Shown: positions 22,194 through 33,237 of the stretch, one piece after another
Numbering within the stretch: position 1 is the stretch's first letter
Layout of the letters: each line of letters begins with the position of its first letter
From: Polytrichum commune
Lineage: Eukaryota; Streptophyta; Polytrichopsida; Polytrichales; Polytrichaceae
NCBI GenBank assembly: GCA_950295325.1
Contig: OX485807.1
Span: 38,534,440 to 38,594,439 of the forward strand
Direction of reading: 5' to 3'
DNA length: 60,000 bases
Position numbers and translations under genes: made by a program
The notes under the pieces: generated by a model
What the model was told of the DNA's origin: nothing
The model's input: the letters and a program-made list of their open reading frames with translations, nothing else
Databases searched by the model: none

Positions 22194-22225
22194 TTTGGCC
22201 TTCTGTCTCAAAAAAAAAAAAAAAA
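22194..22225 (+). mobile_element. Tiny retroposed insertion with poly(A) tail
   Basis: About 32 bp, ending in an A run, are inserted between two perfect 15-bp copies of ACATAGTTTGGTGAT (22179-22193 and 22226-22240). A tail of A next to a 15-bp duplication is the signature of LINE-type target-primed reverse transcription. Only about 16 bases of source sequence remain before the tail. Confidence 0.75.
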
Positions 22226-22240
22226 ACATAGTTTGGTGAT

Positions 22241-23040
22241 CATTGGTTTGCCATCTAATCACAAAATCATGATAATCTATGAATTTACAAATGGAGAGTT
22301 TATTTTCCGATTTATTTGATACGTTGTGACCCATTTTATAGGTGTGGTCTCATGTATGTGTGATGTATCATACACAAAAATTCCAGTTATTTTGATTCGT
22401 TAATCTTGACATGCACCCATTATGGACTTGGTATATTGTCCTTGAGTCGCAAAAATCCTACTTTTGAAATGACCTAAATATGAGCATAATCCCCCCCCCC
22501 CCCAAGGAGTCTCTGGAATGATCTAGTGTAATAGTTGGTTTTTAATGTAATCAAAGACTAAAGAAACACCAAAACCTAGTGATCTTATGGATTGAGAAAA
22601 CAAAGTCGGGGCACGAGTATGAATGGGAACAAAATAAATGACATTGGAGTTGTCACTACATTTTAGCCAAATGTTGAACCCAAGTTTCTTGAATGTAGAC
22701 CCTAATGTTAACCAACCCTTACTACGAATGCATGAGAATTGCATTGGTTGTATTTATAACCGATCCGATTTTTGTTGTTGTTTACAATATATATGGTCCC
22801 ATTAAAACTAACAGAATGGCAACACTTTCCAACTTGGAAAGTAACACAATCATAACTATTTGTGAAACATTAACCGTTTAGCTTGGTAGGAAGATGGGCG
22901 GGTATATGGGTCGGTAAGTAGGTCGCCACGTCATTGGGCATTTTCAGTTATTCATAGGGTATGAGAAGCGGGAGATACTATTGTGGGGTGATGGGGATGA
23001 ATGAACCGGAAGACCGACGAACGTATGGACGCATAAATCG
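22241..23040. other. Intergenic upstream of the ARGLU1-like gene
   Basis: No gene seen. A 13-base C run lies at 22491-22503. From about 22900 the sequence becomes richer in CG dinucleotides, which fits the approach to a promoter. Confidence 0.4.
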
Positions 23041-24270
23041 TCACGCGGATGACAGTATGGATGGAACCCTAATCGCAAGTGTTCACGCCAGGTAACCTCT
23101 TCCACCCCCCCCTCCAGGGTTTTGCATCGATAGCATCGACATCGTCACCCGTGGATCTGCGTGCCGCTCCTTCAATCCATTTGCATCCCATCCCATCCCA
23201 TCCCATCCCAACCATTCCATTCCATTCCATTGCTCACACACCGGCCGTGGTGCAATTGAAGGCGGCGACCGGTCTTCATGGCGCTCTTATCTTCGAATTT
23301 CGGTTTCCCGACCATCCTCCGACATTAGAGAGGCTTGTTGCAGGGAATTGAGGTCGCAAGGTGTGCTGTTCTCCAGGAATTTTGATTTCATGGGTTGTAG
23401 GTGGTGTTTGTTGATGTCCCGGTGTTTCGTTTCGGGAAATGGCTTGTGTGTGCGAAGACGGATTGTGAAACCCTAATGCAGAGGGTTGGTCCTTGTTTGG
23501 GGTTTGAGAGCTTGGTTCTGTGGGATTAGTATCCTTGATGGACAATTCGGGACGTGGGACCTGTGATCGTGATATTCTATGTTCATTAAGATTGTGTGTG
23601 TGATCGTAGTCTCTGTGTCGAGGGGGTTTCGCAGTGCAGTTAAGGGTCCTGTTTCGACGTATAGGCAAGGGTTTAATTTAAAAAAAATTTAGCAGCTCTG
23701 ACTGAATCGTTCTGTAGAGGATTGCCGTCCGCCATGCCAAACTCGATAGTCTGATTTTGGCATGTGATGGATATTATCGTTCAATGAGGTATTATGGTAA
23801 CTGGTATGATAGCAGTGGAACCTTTCTGTATATATGTATGATCTGGACATCTAGGGTTTTGTTCCTTGTGAAGGCTTAAGTGCAGATGTGAGGGACCAAG
23901 AACGACAATTTGTGATGGATGAAGGGGAATTTGTGGCGCTGGCAGTACTCTCCTAAACAACATCAAGAATTGGATGAGAAAGCATCGCCTGGTTGGTAAA
24001 TTGTCAGGAGTGTAGTAGGTACCTTTCTTTGTAGGCACATTTTTGTAAACAGAGAGAAGTGCATTCCTTGAATGGTCTTGCTTCACGAATTGGTCATTCG
24101 TGGCAGTTTGAGGTAAGCCTAATACGAGGTTTCCTGACCTGTGCTATTTGTGCAGGGTGTCCACTTGGAGAGCAGGGCATGAGGAATAAAGTTGATTGAG
24201 GAAAATAACAGACAGGTTGGAGGTAATTCCTTCACAATTTCTTTGACCTGAGCATCAGGTAAGGAGAGGG
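23041..24270 (+). promoter_or_regulatory. Promoter and 5' untranslated region of the ARGLU1-like gene
   Basis: The stretch is richer in G and C than the flanks, contains the plant leader word AACCCTAA near 23067, and has a CCCAT/CCATT microsatellite at 23185-23231. A long minus-strand frame at 23276-23668 has a composition typical of untranslated DNA and is not taken as a gene. Transcription probably starts inside this stretch, perhaps with an intron in the leader, but the start cannot be fixed from sequence alone. Confidence 0.4.
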
Positions 24271-27259
24271 ATGCCTCGATCAATATCAAGGTCGAGGTCC
24301 CCGCCTAGGAAGGGACGGCACCGGTCGTCAGCTCGGTCACCATCACCTGCAAGCCACAGGCATAGAAGGAGGAAGGAGTCCCATAGAAGCCGATCACCGG
24401 TGCATCATGGTCACAGCAGGTGTGTTACAGTGATCAAACAATGGGCCGTGCATGCTGTTGTTGTTGGGCTAGAAAAGAGTTGAAGAGTTATGTCGGAAAG
24501 AGATGAGATCTTATGTGTATTCATAAAGTTGATGAGAAAAGGAAAAGGAAAAAAGGAAAAAAGTATGAGAATGAGGTGGGAGCAGACAGGCTCGCAAGGG
24601 AAGATGATGATGATGATGTTCATGGAAGGAGGGGGTTTTTCATGCTGTTGCTGCCCGGAGAAAAGCAGGAAGGCTTTGGGAAGGTCCTCTTTCTTGAGGA
24701 ACCTTTCATTCGCTTCTTCTGATGTAACGCGCCCTCTCCCTCTGGTAATGGTACCATAGATGCGCCTGCCCACCCTGTGTTGCATTCCTCTGCGGCGCGA
24801 TTTTGCCATATGTAGGTCAATATTCACCCAGGATGGGTTCCCTTCTTATTCGAAGTTGTTTGCAGGGGTGGTGCAGCTTGGTTGGGTTTAAGAACTTCAG
24901 ATTATGAACTTCACTTCATGAAGTTGTAGGAAGAACCATTGACCGGCTATTTGGGAGTGATGGTTTTTTTTGGAGGGGGTTGAGGTGTTGATAGGGACAT
25001 AGTGCCTGTGCTAACATGTCAAGTGTGGTGAGGACTCCAAAGAGAGAGGGAGTCTGCTGTCAACTCGGACTTTGACAATTGTGATTTGCTTGATAGGCAC
25101 AGGAGCCGGTCACCAACACCAAGGAGATCAAAGCGGCGTAGTCGAACTCGGTCACCAGCTAAATCTCCAAGCTCAAGTGTTGTGTCTTTGGAGCGAAGGA
25201 GAGCTGTTGAAAAAGTTCGGGAAGATGAAGAGCTTGAAAAGAAAAGGTACTGAAATGCACATGATTAGGAGCACACAAGATGTCCATTATGAGCAGAGGT
25301 AGTTTCTCCAATTGAAGGGTATAAGATCCAGTCTTTGTGGTGTGTACCAAAAAACGCTTCAATGTGGCGGGACACAGCACCATTCAGTGCCCCCAGCAAA
25401 TCTTAGAGCCCAATGGTAAGCATCAGGCTGCATCCTTTGGCATGGTTACTCGCAGCCACACGGATTGGTTCTTCTACCCTCGTTGGAAAACAGTGTCTAA
25501 AAGAAAAGAGTTGGAAACCTTAAGGATATACTTCTGTATTACTGATGTGCTCTGATTCTAATCCAATTGCTGATGTTAACAGGGGAAGTAACATGCAAGA
25601 GGAATCAGCCAAGTAATTTTGCCAAAATAAGGGCAAATTTTCATGGTTAGCTTTGCTAGAAAGGATGGGTTAGCTTTCCATCGCTGTCAAAGTTTGTAGT
25701 GGAAATGACGCCATGTGGTGAGACTTTTTTCCTGTCCATGGCAGTATTAAGTGTGAGTATGATCTGATTTCCACAGTAACACATCCCTCACATTGTTTCT
25801 GCTTAGATCCCTGTCGTCAGTGGGTGACATGTCAGCAACCTCTTAAAAAAACCTGTTTGGTGGTCTTTTGGATCTACAACATGTCAACATAATCATGTTG
25901 CAGTTTATGTGGACCTGGACTGGTGCAACACATTTCAGGTTACCTTTCACATTTGTGTGTAGCTTTTCTTTGTGTGCACATGTTTCGTATTTGTGAGAGA
26001 CCTGAATGTTATGTGAATGCCACCCTACACCACAATAATGCCGCTTCTTGTGGGTGTGTATCTATGTTTCTCCGACACAATATTGTGACTGACTTGTGTA
26101 GTTGTTTACAGGCGGCAACAAGAAGCTGAAACAAAGATCATTGAAGAGCAAACCGCAAAGAGAGTACAGGAAGCTATCAGGAAAAAGGTTCATGAGGCTC
26201 TACATTCGGAAGAGCTTAGGAAGGAGGTTGAGTTGAAAATCCAAGAGGGTCGAAAGAAGATATTTGATGATATTGCTGCTCAACTTGAGAGAGAAAAGGA
26301 AGATGCTCTTGCAGAAGCCAGAAGAAAAGAGGTATGGCCTGAAACAAGCCCTTCATTGGCCTCAACTTCTACACCCTTCCATTATATGTGAGTAAGACCT
26401 TTAAGCCTTTTCAGGCAGAGATTGTATGTGGAGAATAGACAGTAATTTGCAATCACATGTAGAAATGGTAAGTATGTTTAATTCCTTTGCATAATTATTG
26501 TACTTTCCCTCTTAAATTCAAAATATATCTTTCATTGGAGACTTTCAATAGAAGAATAAAGCTACTTGAAGAAGAGTTATTTGTTAGAAAATGATTAAAG
26601 ATGAAGTTATCAACAGGAAGATTCCATTCTACTTGTCTCCAAAGCCCTGTCATTGCTTAGTTAACATGTTTGAGGGTTCATTTACCTGGAAGGCCGTTCC
26701 ATAAGGTCTATAAGTACTTCTATTCTCATAATGACAATAAACTGCAGATAACATGCAAGGCTTCAAAGTAAGTGATCACTTTGTAAGTGGACTACTTTGA
26801 TGTTGATTCTGAAAGAAAGTACCTCATTGAACCTGTGTTATCATTGTCCTTCTTTCATCCTTTTTTCAAGGATTGATTGGACTTTTTATCAAAGTTTCTT
26901 GGAAGTTAGTGCTGCTGGGTAGTGGTTTGTGGGTTTTTATAAATTTGTGGTAATTGCCACACATGGATTCTCATATTGGTGTTGATTATCAGGCTGAAAA
27001 ACAGCGAGAGAAAGAAGAGCTGGAAAAGACTCTTGAAGAGAATCGTCGGAAGATTGAGGAATCCCAGAGACGAGCAGCTGAAGAGCAAGCCAGGAAGGAA
27101 GAAGAACGGTATCGGGAGCTGGAGGCTTTGCAGCGTCAAAAGGAAGAGACTCTGAGAAAGAAAAAGTTGGAAGAAGAGCAAGGGCGAGCAGAACAAATGA
27201 AAATACTAGGCAAAAAAAATACTCGCCCAAAGTTGTCATTTGCACTTGGATTTAAGTGA
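24271..27259 (+). CDS. ARGLU1: ARGLU1-like arginine/glutamate-rich nuclear protein, four exons
   Basis: Exons 24271-24419, 25103-25246, 26112-26331 and 26993-27259 join into 260 codons (259 residues); all introns are GT-AG and phases close (2, 2, 0). The N-terminal third is an Arg/Ser domain (SRSRSPPRK start). The rest is a long charged helix rich in Glu, Lys and Arg, with EERYRELEALQRQKEE and the C-terminal RPKLSFALGFK, which matches the conserved ARGLU1 tail (RPKLSF). In animals ARGLU1 sits in nuclear speckles, affects splice-site choice and works with Mediator and nuclear receptors; a splicing role in plants is inferred. The start is the first ATG giving an RS-domain. Introns are 661-865 bp. 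Family identity is clear; function here is by homology. Confidence 0.88.
24420..25102 (+). other. Intron 1 of the ARGLU1-like gene, with a Lys- then Asp-rich frame
   Basis: Begins GTGTGT and ends GCACAG. Positions 24513-24640 encode, in one plus frame, a lysine-rich and then aspartate-rich run, due to an AAGG-rich tract and a GAT repeat (about 24604-24617). I could not find splice sites that would add it in phase, so I treat it as intronic low complexity. A cryptic exon is not excluded. Confidence 0.5.
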
Positions 27260-29680
27260 TGTTGTGTTATGTAGTCTGTCTTACCTTTGTTGAATGATTT
27301 TCTTCCTTGTCATCAGCTGAGGTACCTTCATCATGGTTGAAGCCAGCCCTAGGTAAAATGCATCAGAGAAATAGGAAGTTTCTTACCGCAGTGCGCTGAT
27401 GAGCTAAAGTTCAAAGGGGGTCTTTGGGGACCTTATTGTAAAGCAAATTCTTGGTCCTGTTGTCAATTTAAATGGTCTTCCAGTTGATCAAGCTCTTATG
27501 CATTCTATTTTAGGTTTTAGTGCCAGGTTTGCCAATTCACATTCCTTGTAATAGTGGAATATGTGTATTAAAGATATGTTCTTGTACCTTCGCCTAAGCA
27601 AATTGCTCCAGTTTGTGACAGCCAATGGTTGATATACCCCAAATTGTGTCCATAGGATTGGTAGACAAATCTTTTGAATTTTATACATTTTTGTTTTGTT
27701 TTATTTTTATTTTCTATTTTTTTTGGAGGGATAAACCTTCTTCCCAAAGAGGAAATTCTGTATGGTCCATTGCTTGAAGGTTTCAAAACCAACTTGTAGG
27801 CAATGTGAACCAATTCAATTTTTGGGAACACTATTCATTTAGGCACAAACTCTGTTGTTGAAATTGGATCACTGACAGAATTCGACACTTGAAGTTCTAA
27901 TCATCATGGAAATTGTATGCCTTACATAGTCCTCTAGTCAGTTGACCAAAACAACATCCGATTTAGGTACTTGTTTGGAAATGTGCCATTCTAGAAATTG
28001 GGCAGCATCAAAACTCCTCAAGTTTCTGCCAAATTATGTTAAGTTTTTCTTGATATTCATGTCATGTGTTTTTCTATTTACAGAGTCTTTGCAAATGTAT
28101 CACCACCCTCTCGCCTGATAATAAGGAAATTAAATTCCTCACATGCATTGTGTGGTAACTTTACTTGTCTTCTTGGAACGCTGTCATGGATGCAAAGTTT
28201 GTGTATGGTGAATGTATCATGACCTATTCTGAACACTTAATTTCAATTTGTTGACCCTTTGTTTTAAAAATGAGCAGTCCAAGTGTATTCTGATGACCAA
28301 GAACAAAGTCCATTGGCTCAAACGAAGCAATGTCAACAACTCAACACCTTCTGTTCCCTTTTGATGCCCCTACTCTTTCAGTGTGGTACTTACTAAACTT
28401 TGCAGGAATTTTGCAAGACCATCGAATCATAGAAAACAAAGTGTGGCTTATAACTCACCATAAACATGCGCATACCACCCAATAAATCTGTGTGTTCAAA
28501 AGGCTGGTGGAAGTAGTAGAGTACTATTAAAAAGTGTCTCATCATTTTCATGAGAGGAAACTTAACAATGATGCTGCAAGACATCATCATGAAGAAGTCT
28601 GTTTGCCCTTGGTTGGTTATGGGCACAATGCACAACTGGACCATGTAGAACACAACAAAAGGATGAGAGAAAAATGGAGAAAGTGATGAACACAAATTTC
28701 AAAGGAAAGCTATTTTTCTCGAGTTTAAGTGTTTTAAGGTTGATGAAAGGTGGGTATTTGATGCCAATCATGTGGAAGGTAGGCTTGCTCCTATGTGAAG
28801 TTACGTAGTCAATCATATGCTCATATGCCAAATTACTCCCCACAGCAAGATTGCCTGAGTTTCTTATGTACATGAAGTTATGTAGTCCATAACTTGGGAG
28901 AGGGTATTATTGCAAATGAGCGTACCTCTCATTCATCCAACATAAAAGCCCTGAAATAGTATGCAGCCCGGAGGTCACTTTTTGAAAGTTGGGTTGACAC
29001 CATAATTACACTCTAAACTCCAGAATACCAACTTCCTTAATGTCACTCCATCTCTAATATCCCGAAACCGTAGGGAATGGATGTTTTTGGTTTAAATCTC
29101 ACTCCTTATCATCATGTTTTCCTCCCATATATCAAGGGTTTTGACATTAAAAAAATCCACCACATAATTCAAACCTCACACTTGCACACATCACGTTGTT
29201 AGCATTGTAATTATTGTCATTATTGCATGTTGACTTTGTGTTATTTGATACAAAGTCCGGGGAGTTTTGTAGAGAAAACAACTAATTGCCGAGCTTTTTG
29301 GAGGTGGCTCGGATTTTTCAATTTTTACCCAGAAGTGGGCCTAGAGAGTGCAAAATTTATCGGTTGATAGCCCCCATTTCCTAATGTATTTAGGCAATTA
29401 GCCGACATTTGTTTTTTCATTTATGCAATTTCCGAAAGGTCTAAAGTGGGGCCGGTTTTATATTTTGGTGGTGGATGTGTCATTGTCATTTTTTTTTCAA
29501 GTGTTTAGGATTAAATAATGTGGGCATTCACTCTCCATTTTTTTCCGTTTAAATAGTATCCTTAGCAGGAGTTGAACCTGGCAAAGCCCCTACCATATTA
29601 GGGCTAAGGATTTAGCCTTCGGAAAATACAAGCACCACAAAAGGGTCCAAGTATTATCCGGAGGCTAGTTAGTATTGAAA
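27260..29680. other. 3' flank of the ARGLU1-like gene and intergenic DNA
   Basis: The first few hundred bases probably hold the 3' untranslated region. No further gene seen. The minus-strand frames at 28393-28873 lack any recognisable domain. At 29570-29580 the minus strand has a B-box-like GGTTCAACTCC, hinting at a SINE remnant with no clear ends. Confidence 0.45.
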
Positions 29681-29682
29681 AA

Positions 29683-29987
29683 TCACGAAATTTGCGTACC
29701 ATTGCCGTTAGTATCAATTGCCCCAAACGAACAAGACACATCACTCACACTCATTGTATTAGGAGAATTCAAATAAGAAGAGGGATTAGCATACAAAAAA
29801 TGGTACTTACTGTCCTTCTTCCAAAGTGGGATAGGGTCACCAATTATGTCATCTACCTCCTCATCTAGCCCTTCCAAGGCAATTCACAGCATTGCATCGA
29901 GATTCTTACTACCCAACCTATTTCTAACTTTGGTCTTGATCAAATTTTGCACACTGAAAGCACGCTCACATGTCGCTGTAGAAACAC
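29683..29987 (-). pseudogene. hAT transposase C-terminal fragment
   Basis: On the minus strand the frame reads ATCERAFSVQNLIKTK, then VRNRLGSKNLDAML, an in-frame TGA, and IALEGLDEEVDDI. The pattern (S/T)A(S/T)CER(A/S)FS followed by KTxxRNRxG and an LDxxxxIxLEG helix is the conserved hAT C-terminal dimerisation domain. Upstream the frame meets another stop (TAG) just before LVQCVSTATCERA, and the catalytic core and BED zinc finger are not visible. The tail (PIPLWKKDSKYHF onward, to 29683) is open. It is a decayed remnant. The hAT-type MITEs at 39.45, 49.97 and 54.28 kb need such a transposase, but I cannot link this one to them. Confidence 0.75.
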
Positions 29988-30870
29988 ATTGCACGAGCTA
30001 ACTTTGCACTCCCTCAAACAAGTGATCTCACAAGATGTCCATGGCAAGTTACCTGAAGCTTGGGAGATGCGACGAAGTGGACGAGTGTGATAACACAAGA
30101 TGCGATGAAGTGGACGAGTGTTGTGCACTGCCGGCACTCCCTCAAACAATATTTTTGTCTCACTGTAAGTACAATACCTCACAGTTTCGCAGAGCAACAA
30201 CAACGAAAACCTCTTGAAGCTATTGTCACTCAACAATCCAGCAATTCTAGAACTCAAAAACTCATAATGCAAACGAAAATGCAAGCTCCACCGCTGCGGA
30301 ATGGAAGCTGTGGCGGGAAGCAAGTAACCCTAAATCACAAGCCAACAAGGCATAGTCTCCAACTATGCATAGTATTGAAAAAATTACCTAAAATATATAT
30401 ATTTGGTCGGCTGCCCGCCGTGAAAATATTTTTTCAATTGATAATTTGCTGTGGATACTCTGGGGCAGCTTGCCTTAATGCCGGCATTTTTTTTTCTAAT
30501 CGGCCCATTTCCGTAAACCTTGATTTTCTTCCTGAACCCCTTCCTAAACTTTCCAATTGCATTTGGAAATTCTCAACATCAACCGGCTAGCTTGTAACTA
30601 ACTGCCGGCACTACCCGTTCATTGATTTGATAATGTCACAAGGCTAAAGTAATTCTCGTTTATCATGCATCCATGTTAACACTATATATCTTCTTGATAT
30701 CATGTGCACTTTGGTTGCCACAGGTGTGATATTACTTAGTTTAGAGTGTAGTTTTGTAGACCCCAATTTAGTCTAGCCGAAGTCATTTGACATGAATTGG
30801 CAACAAACCTATAGGGGGTCAATTTGTCATGTTGGATGGAAGAGAGGTATGCTTCTAGACGCTAATTGTC
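29988..30870. other. Probable remainder of the decayed hAT element, no gene seen
   Basis: Overlapping frames on both strands (30035-30590) reflect sequence bias, not a conserved protein. Two near-identical short words, GATGCGACGAAGTGGACGAG and GATGCGATGAAGTGGACGAG, at about 30066 and 30099 form a small direct repeat. Confidence 0.35.
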
Positions 30871-31605
30871 ATTGTCTCATAACTGGTGAGGTTGATATGC
30901 ACTTGACACAAAATGACTTAGTCTATAACCAACAAGAAGAGAGTGGATTATGAGTTGCGATAGCAACAAGATGTTTGCCTACTCAAGTTGTTTATGGGAT
31001 ATAACCAATATGCTTATGAATACAAACTAAATGTCAAAGAGGGATGAAATGCATGCATGGATAGAAAAACATATGATATAATTGATATTGTCGAGGAGGA
31101 GGCCTTGAGCCTCCTGCCGAAATGTTGCCCTCTGAGGCGGCCACGTCGCCTCAGAGGGTAGGGTTAGGGTTAGGGTTGGTTGTCCACTTGGATGAGCGAC
31201 CCATGATGCCACATTGTGTGGACTATCCATGGCATATACATTTTGTATGTGTGTAGGTGTGTATGTGGTGGGGTAGGAGGGCTATGTGCCTTCCTTTTTC
31301 GGTCTTGTCCTATTGTTAACATGTGATGCATGTAACTTGTGAGGTTGGCATGCATTTGACATGACATTATGCAATTCACAACCAACAAGAAGAGAGTGGA
31401 TGATGAGTTGCGATAATAGTAATGTGTCCACCCATACAACCCATTTGTGGGCTATAGCCAATATGCTCATAAACAAAAGCCAAAAACCATAATGAAATGC
31501 CCTTTGTGTGGATAGAATAGTAAAAGGAATTGCTCGCATGGATTGCTCTCCATTTGGATGAGTGACCCATGACCCCACATTTGTGTACAATGTATATGCC
31601 ATGTG
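30871..31605. repeat. Local direct duplication (two diverged units)
   Basis: Unit A (30871-31243) and unit B (31321-31605) share ordered blocks: GTGAGGTTG, AACCAACAAGAAGAGAGTGG, GAGTTGCGATA, CCAATATGCT and CCATGTGAA-like ends. They are in the same orientation. Unit A is longer because of a GC-rich piece at about 31093-31178 that unit B lacks. Confidence 0.65.
31128..31178. repeat. GC-rich perfect hairpin followed by TTAGGG-like repeats
   Basis: CCCTCTGAGGCG (31128-31139) and CGCCTCAGAGGG (31147-31158) are perfect inverted arms around a seven-base loop. Directly after follow three GGGTTA-type units (31160-31178). The canonical plant telomere unit is TTTAGGG, so this is either a short interstitial TTAGGG stretch or a chance run. 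Confidence 0.6.
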
Positions 31606-31906
31606 AATTTGGCTAGAGATTCGTGGTGTCTACCCGAACTCATATATTGCGGAGGTGAAAACACAGTGAATATCATTATAGCCGGTAAACAAATTTTATT
31701 AGATGATTTAACTCCAAAAATGACATTAAAAACCTTGAATTAACCTAGTGGAGTCTAATTTAAATGGATTTAGCATCAACCTTGTAGGGGACTTGTTTTT
31801 AGTAGAACCCCTTCATCCACGATGGATGAGTTTACAGAGATGCCACCAATTCCGCACTTGTTCATTGTGAGGGGGCCTAAGGCAGATGACGAACCTAGAG
31901 TGGTTC

Positions 31907-32253
31907 ATTTTCTTAATTGAACCCCTACATTTGATTGGTATGTGGTTCGGTGAGGATCAAAGAGCAAACATCATAAAGACACATGTTTAACATAGATTGC
32001 ACTACATCTTCAAATATCAAGAACTACCTTCATACTCAATATTGAACACAACTGGGAGGACCTATATATGTATCCAGTTGAGAAATCAACAAACATGCAT
32101 TTCCAACAACCGTAACTGAATCAGGGAAGGTCCGATCCGGTTTTTGCAGATGTTTCATCACAGATTTGCTAATGCAACATGATTCTTGTTGCGATGTAAA
32201 TCTAAATGGTAGAAGTTGGAGAACATGAAAAAGGCACCAAATAACACCCACTT
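31907..32253 (-). repeat. Dispersed repeat, copy upstream of the permease gene
   Basis: This stretch is the reverse complement of 41722-42060 with many substitutions; shared words include GGGAGGACCTAT, GGAAGGTCCGAT, TAGATTTGCT and GGTAGAAGTTGGA. A part of it (31907-32010) is also seen at 39230-39330, 763-945 and 45834-46075, so it belongs to a dispersed family of unknown type. Confidence 0.7.
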
Positions 32254-33237
32254 CTCTTCCCTTCCCTCTTCTTTCCTTTTCCTGGCACGTGACGCCTGCT
32301 CAAGAAAGTTGGCAGGTGTAGAATCTGCGAAAAGCCTTGTATCGCTCCACCGGTTCTGCATCAACACGTGTTGGGCAATCAATTTCACGACATAAACAGC
32401 GAATCTCTGCTTCATTCTCCACCTTCCTTTCCCATCTTCTCCTTTACACTCAACAGCAAGGAGTCCTCAGTCAACCGCTGTCAATCTGCTCTGTATTCCA
32501 TTCTACAATCTTACACTCACATTTGCCGCCTCTTGGAAGTTCGTCTCCAGCTCCACACATATTTCCTCTTGTCTCATCTCGTCCGCTTTGCAATTGCGAC
32601 TCACCAAGACTGTTGTCATTTCAATTTTCACAATCGGAATCGGCCTACAGATGCAATTGCCAAGAGTAAGAGTGAGAGTACCCCAAGAGTTCACAGTGAA
32701 TAAAATGTCTCATTCTCTTCACCCGGTTGCGTAGGCTCTCCCACTTGGGTGAACTCTTGAGCCATTCTGGAATGGTGATGTGTATAGTTTGGGTACATAG
32801 TCCAATCTCACTACAACCCTTGCAATGAAACGGTACTAAATTAGAATTTAGAGGTTTGTTCAAGAAGAGGGCCATCACATAAGGCTCACATAGGTGCCTT
32901 ATCCATACACGCTCCCACTTCGAAGCTTGAATTTGGTTCGGTGGATGCTTGGATTGGTGTCTTACTCATACAAGCTTGAGAAATTCATCATATTCTGGTG
33001 TAGAATTTGAGCCACTCCGGATTCAATGTCTTCCCAGATCCTTGTGCAACTTCACAGTTAATTTTTGCGTTTTACCAGAATCTCTATCCTTGGCCTCTAC
33101 TTGAACAGGCCACACCTCTTTCGGCAGTCGTTCTTCAATTTGGTTTGGAGTTTCCCGGTTTATTTATTTATTTAGTGTGTGTGGCCCTCACTTTGCAACC
33201 CATATCTCTTGTTGCTCAACCGGGTTTTGAAAAAGGT
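32254..33237 (+). promoter_or_regulatory. Likely promoter and 5' untranslated region of the permease gene
   Basis: A CT-rich stretch (about 32400-32610) is typical of plant leaders. The plus frames at 32337-32703 overlap each other, lack a domain and are not taken as coding. The frame of permease exon 1 is open upstream to an ATG at 33007, so a longer N-terminus starting there is possible. Confidence 0.4.

Noticed and set aside
23276-23668. 130-residue minus-strand frame upstream of the ARGLU1-like gene
   Set aside because: It lies in the likely promoter and leader of a plus-strand gene, is rich in Pro, Thr, Ser and Asn from base bias, and has no domain.
29560-29640. Second SINE or tRNA gene suggested by GGTTCAACTCC on the minus strand
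   Set aside because: The upstream A box is weak and no ends or duplication could be found.
31156-31178. True interstitial telomere array
   Set aside because: Only about three units are present and the canonical plant unit is TTTAGGG; it is kept only as an observation.
32337-32703. Overlapping plus frames upstream of the permease as an N-terminal exon
   Set aside because: The two frames overlap, neither joins exon 1 in phase by an evident splice site, and the CT-rich composition fits an untranslated leader.
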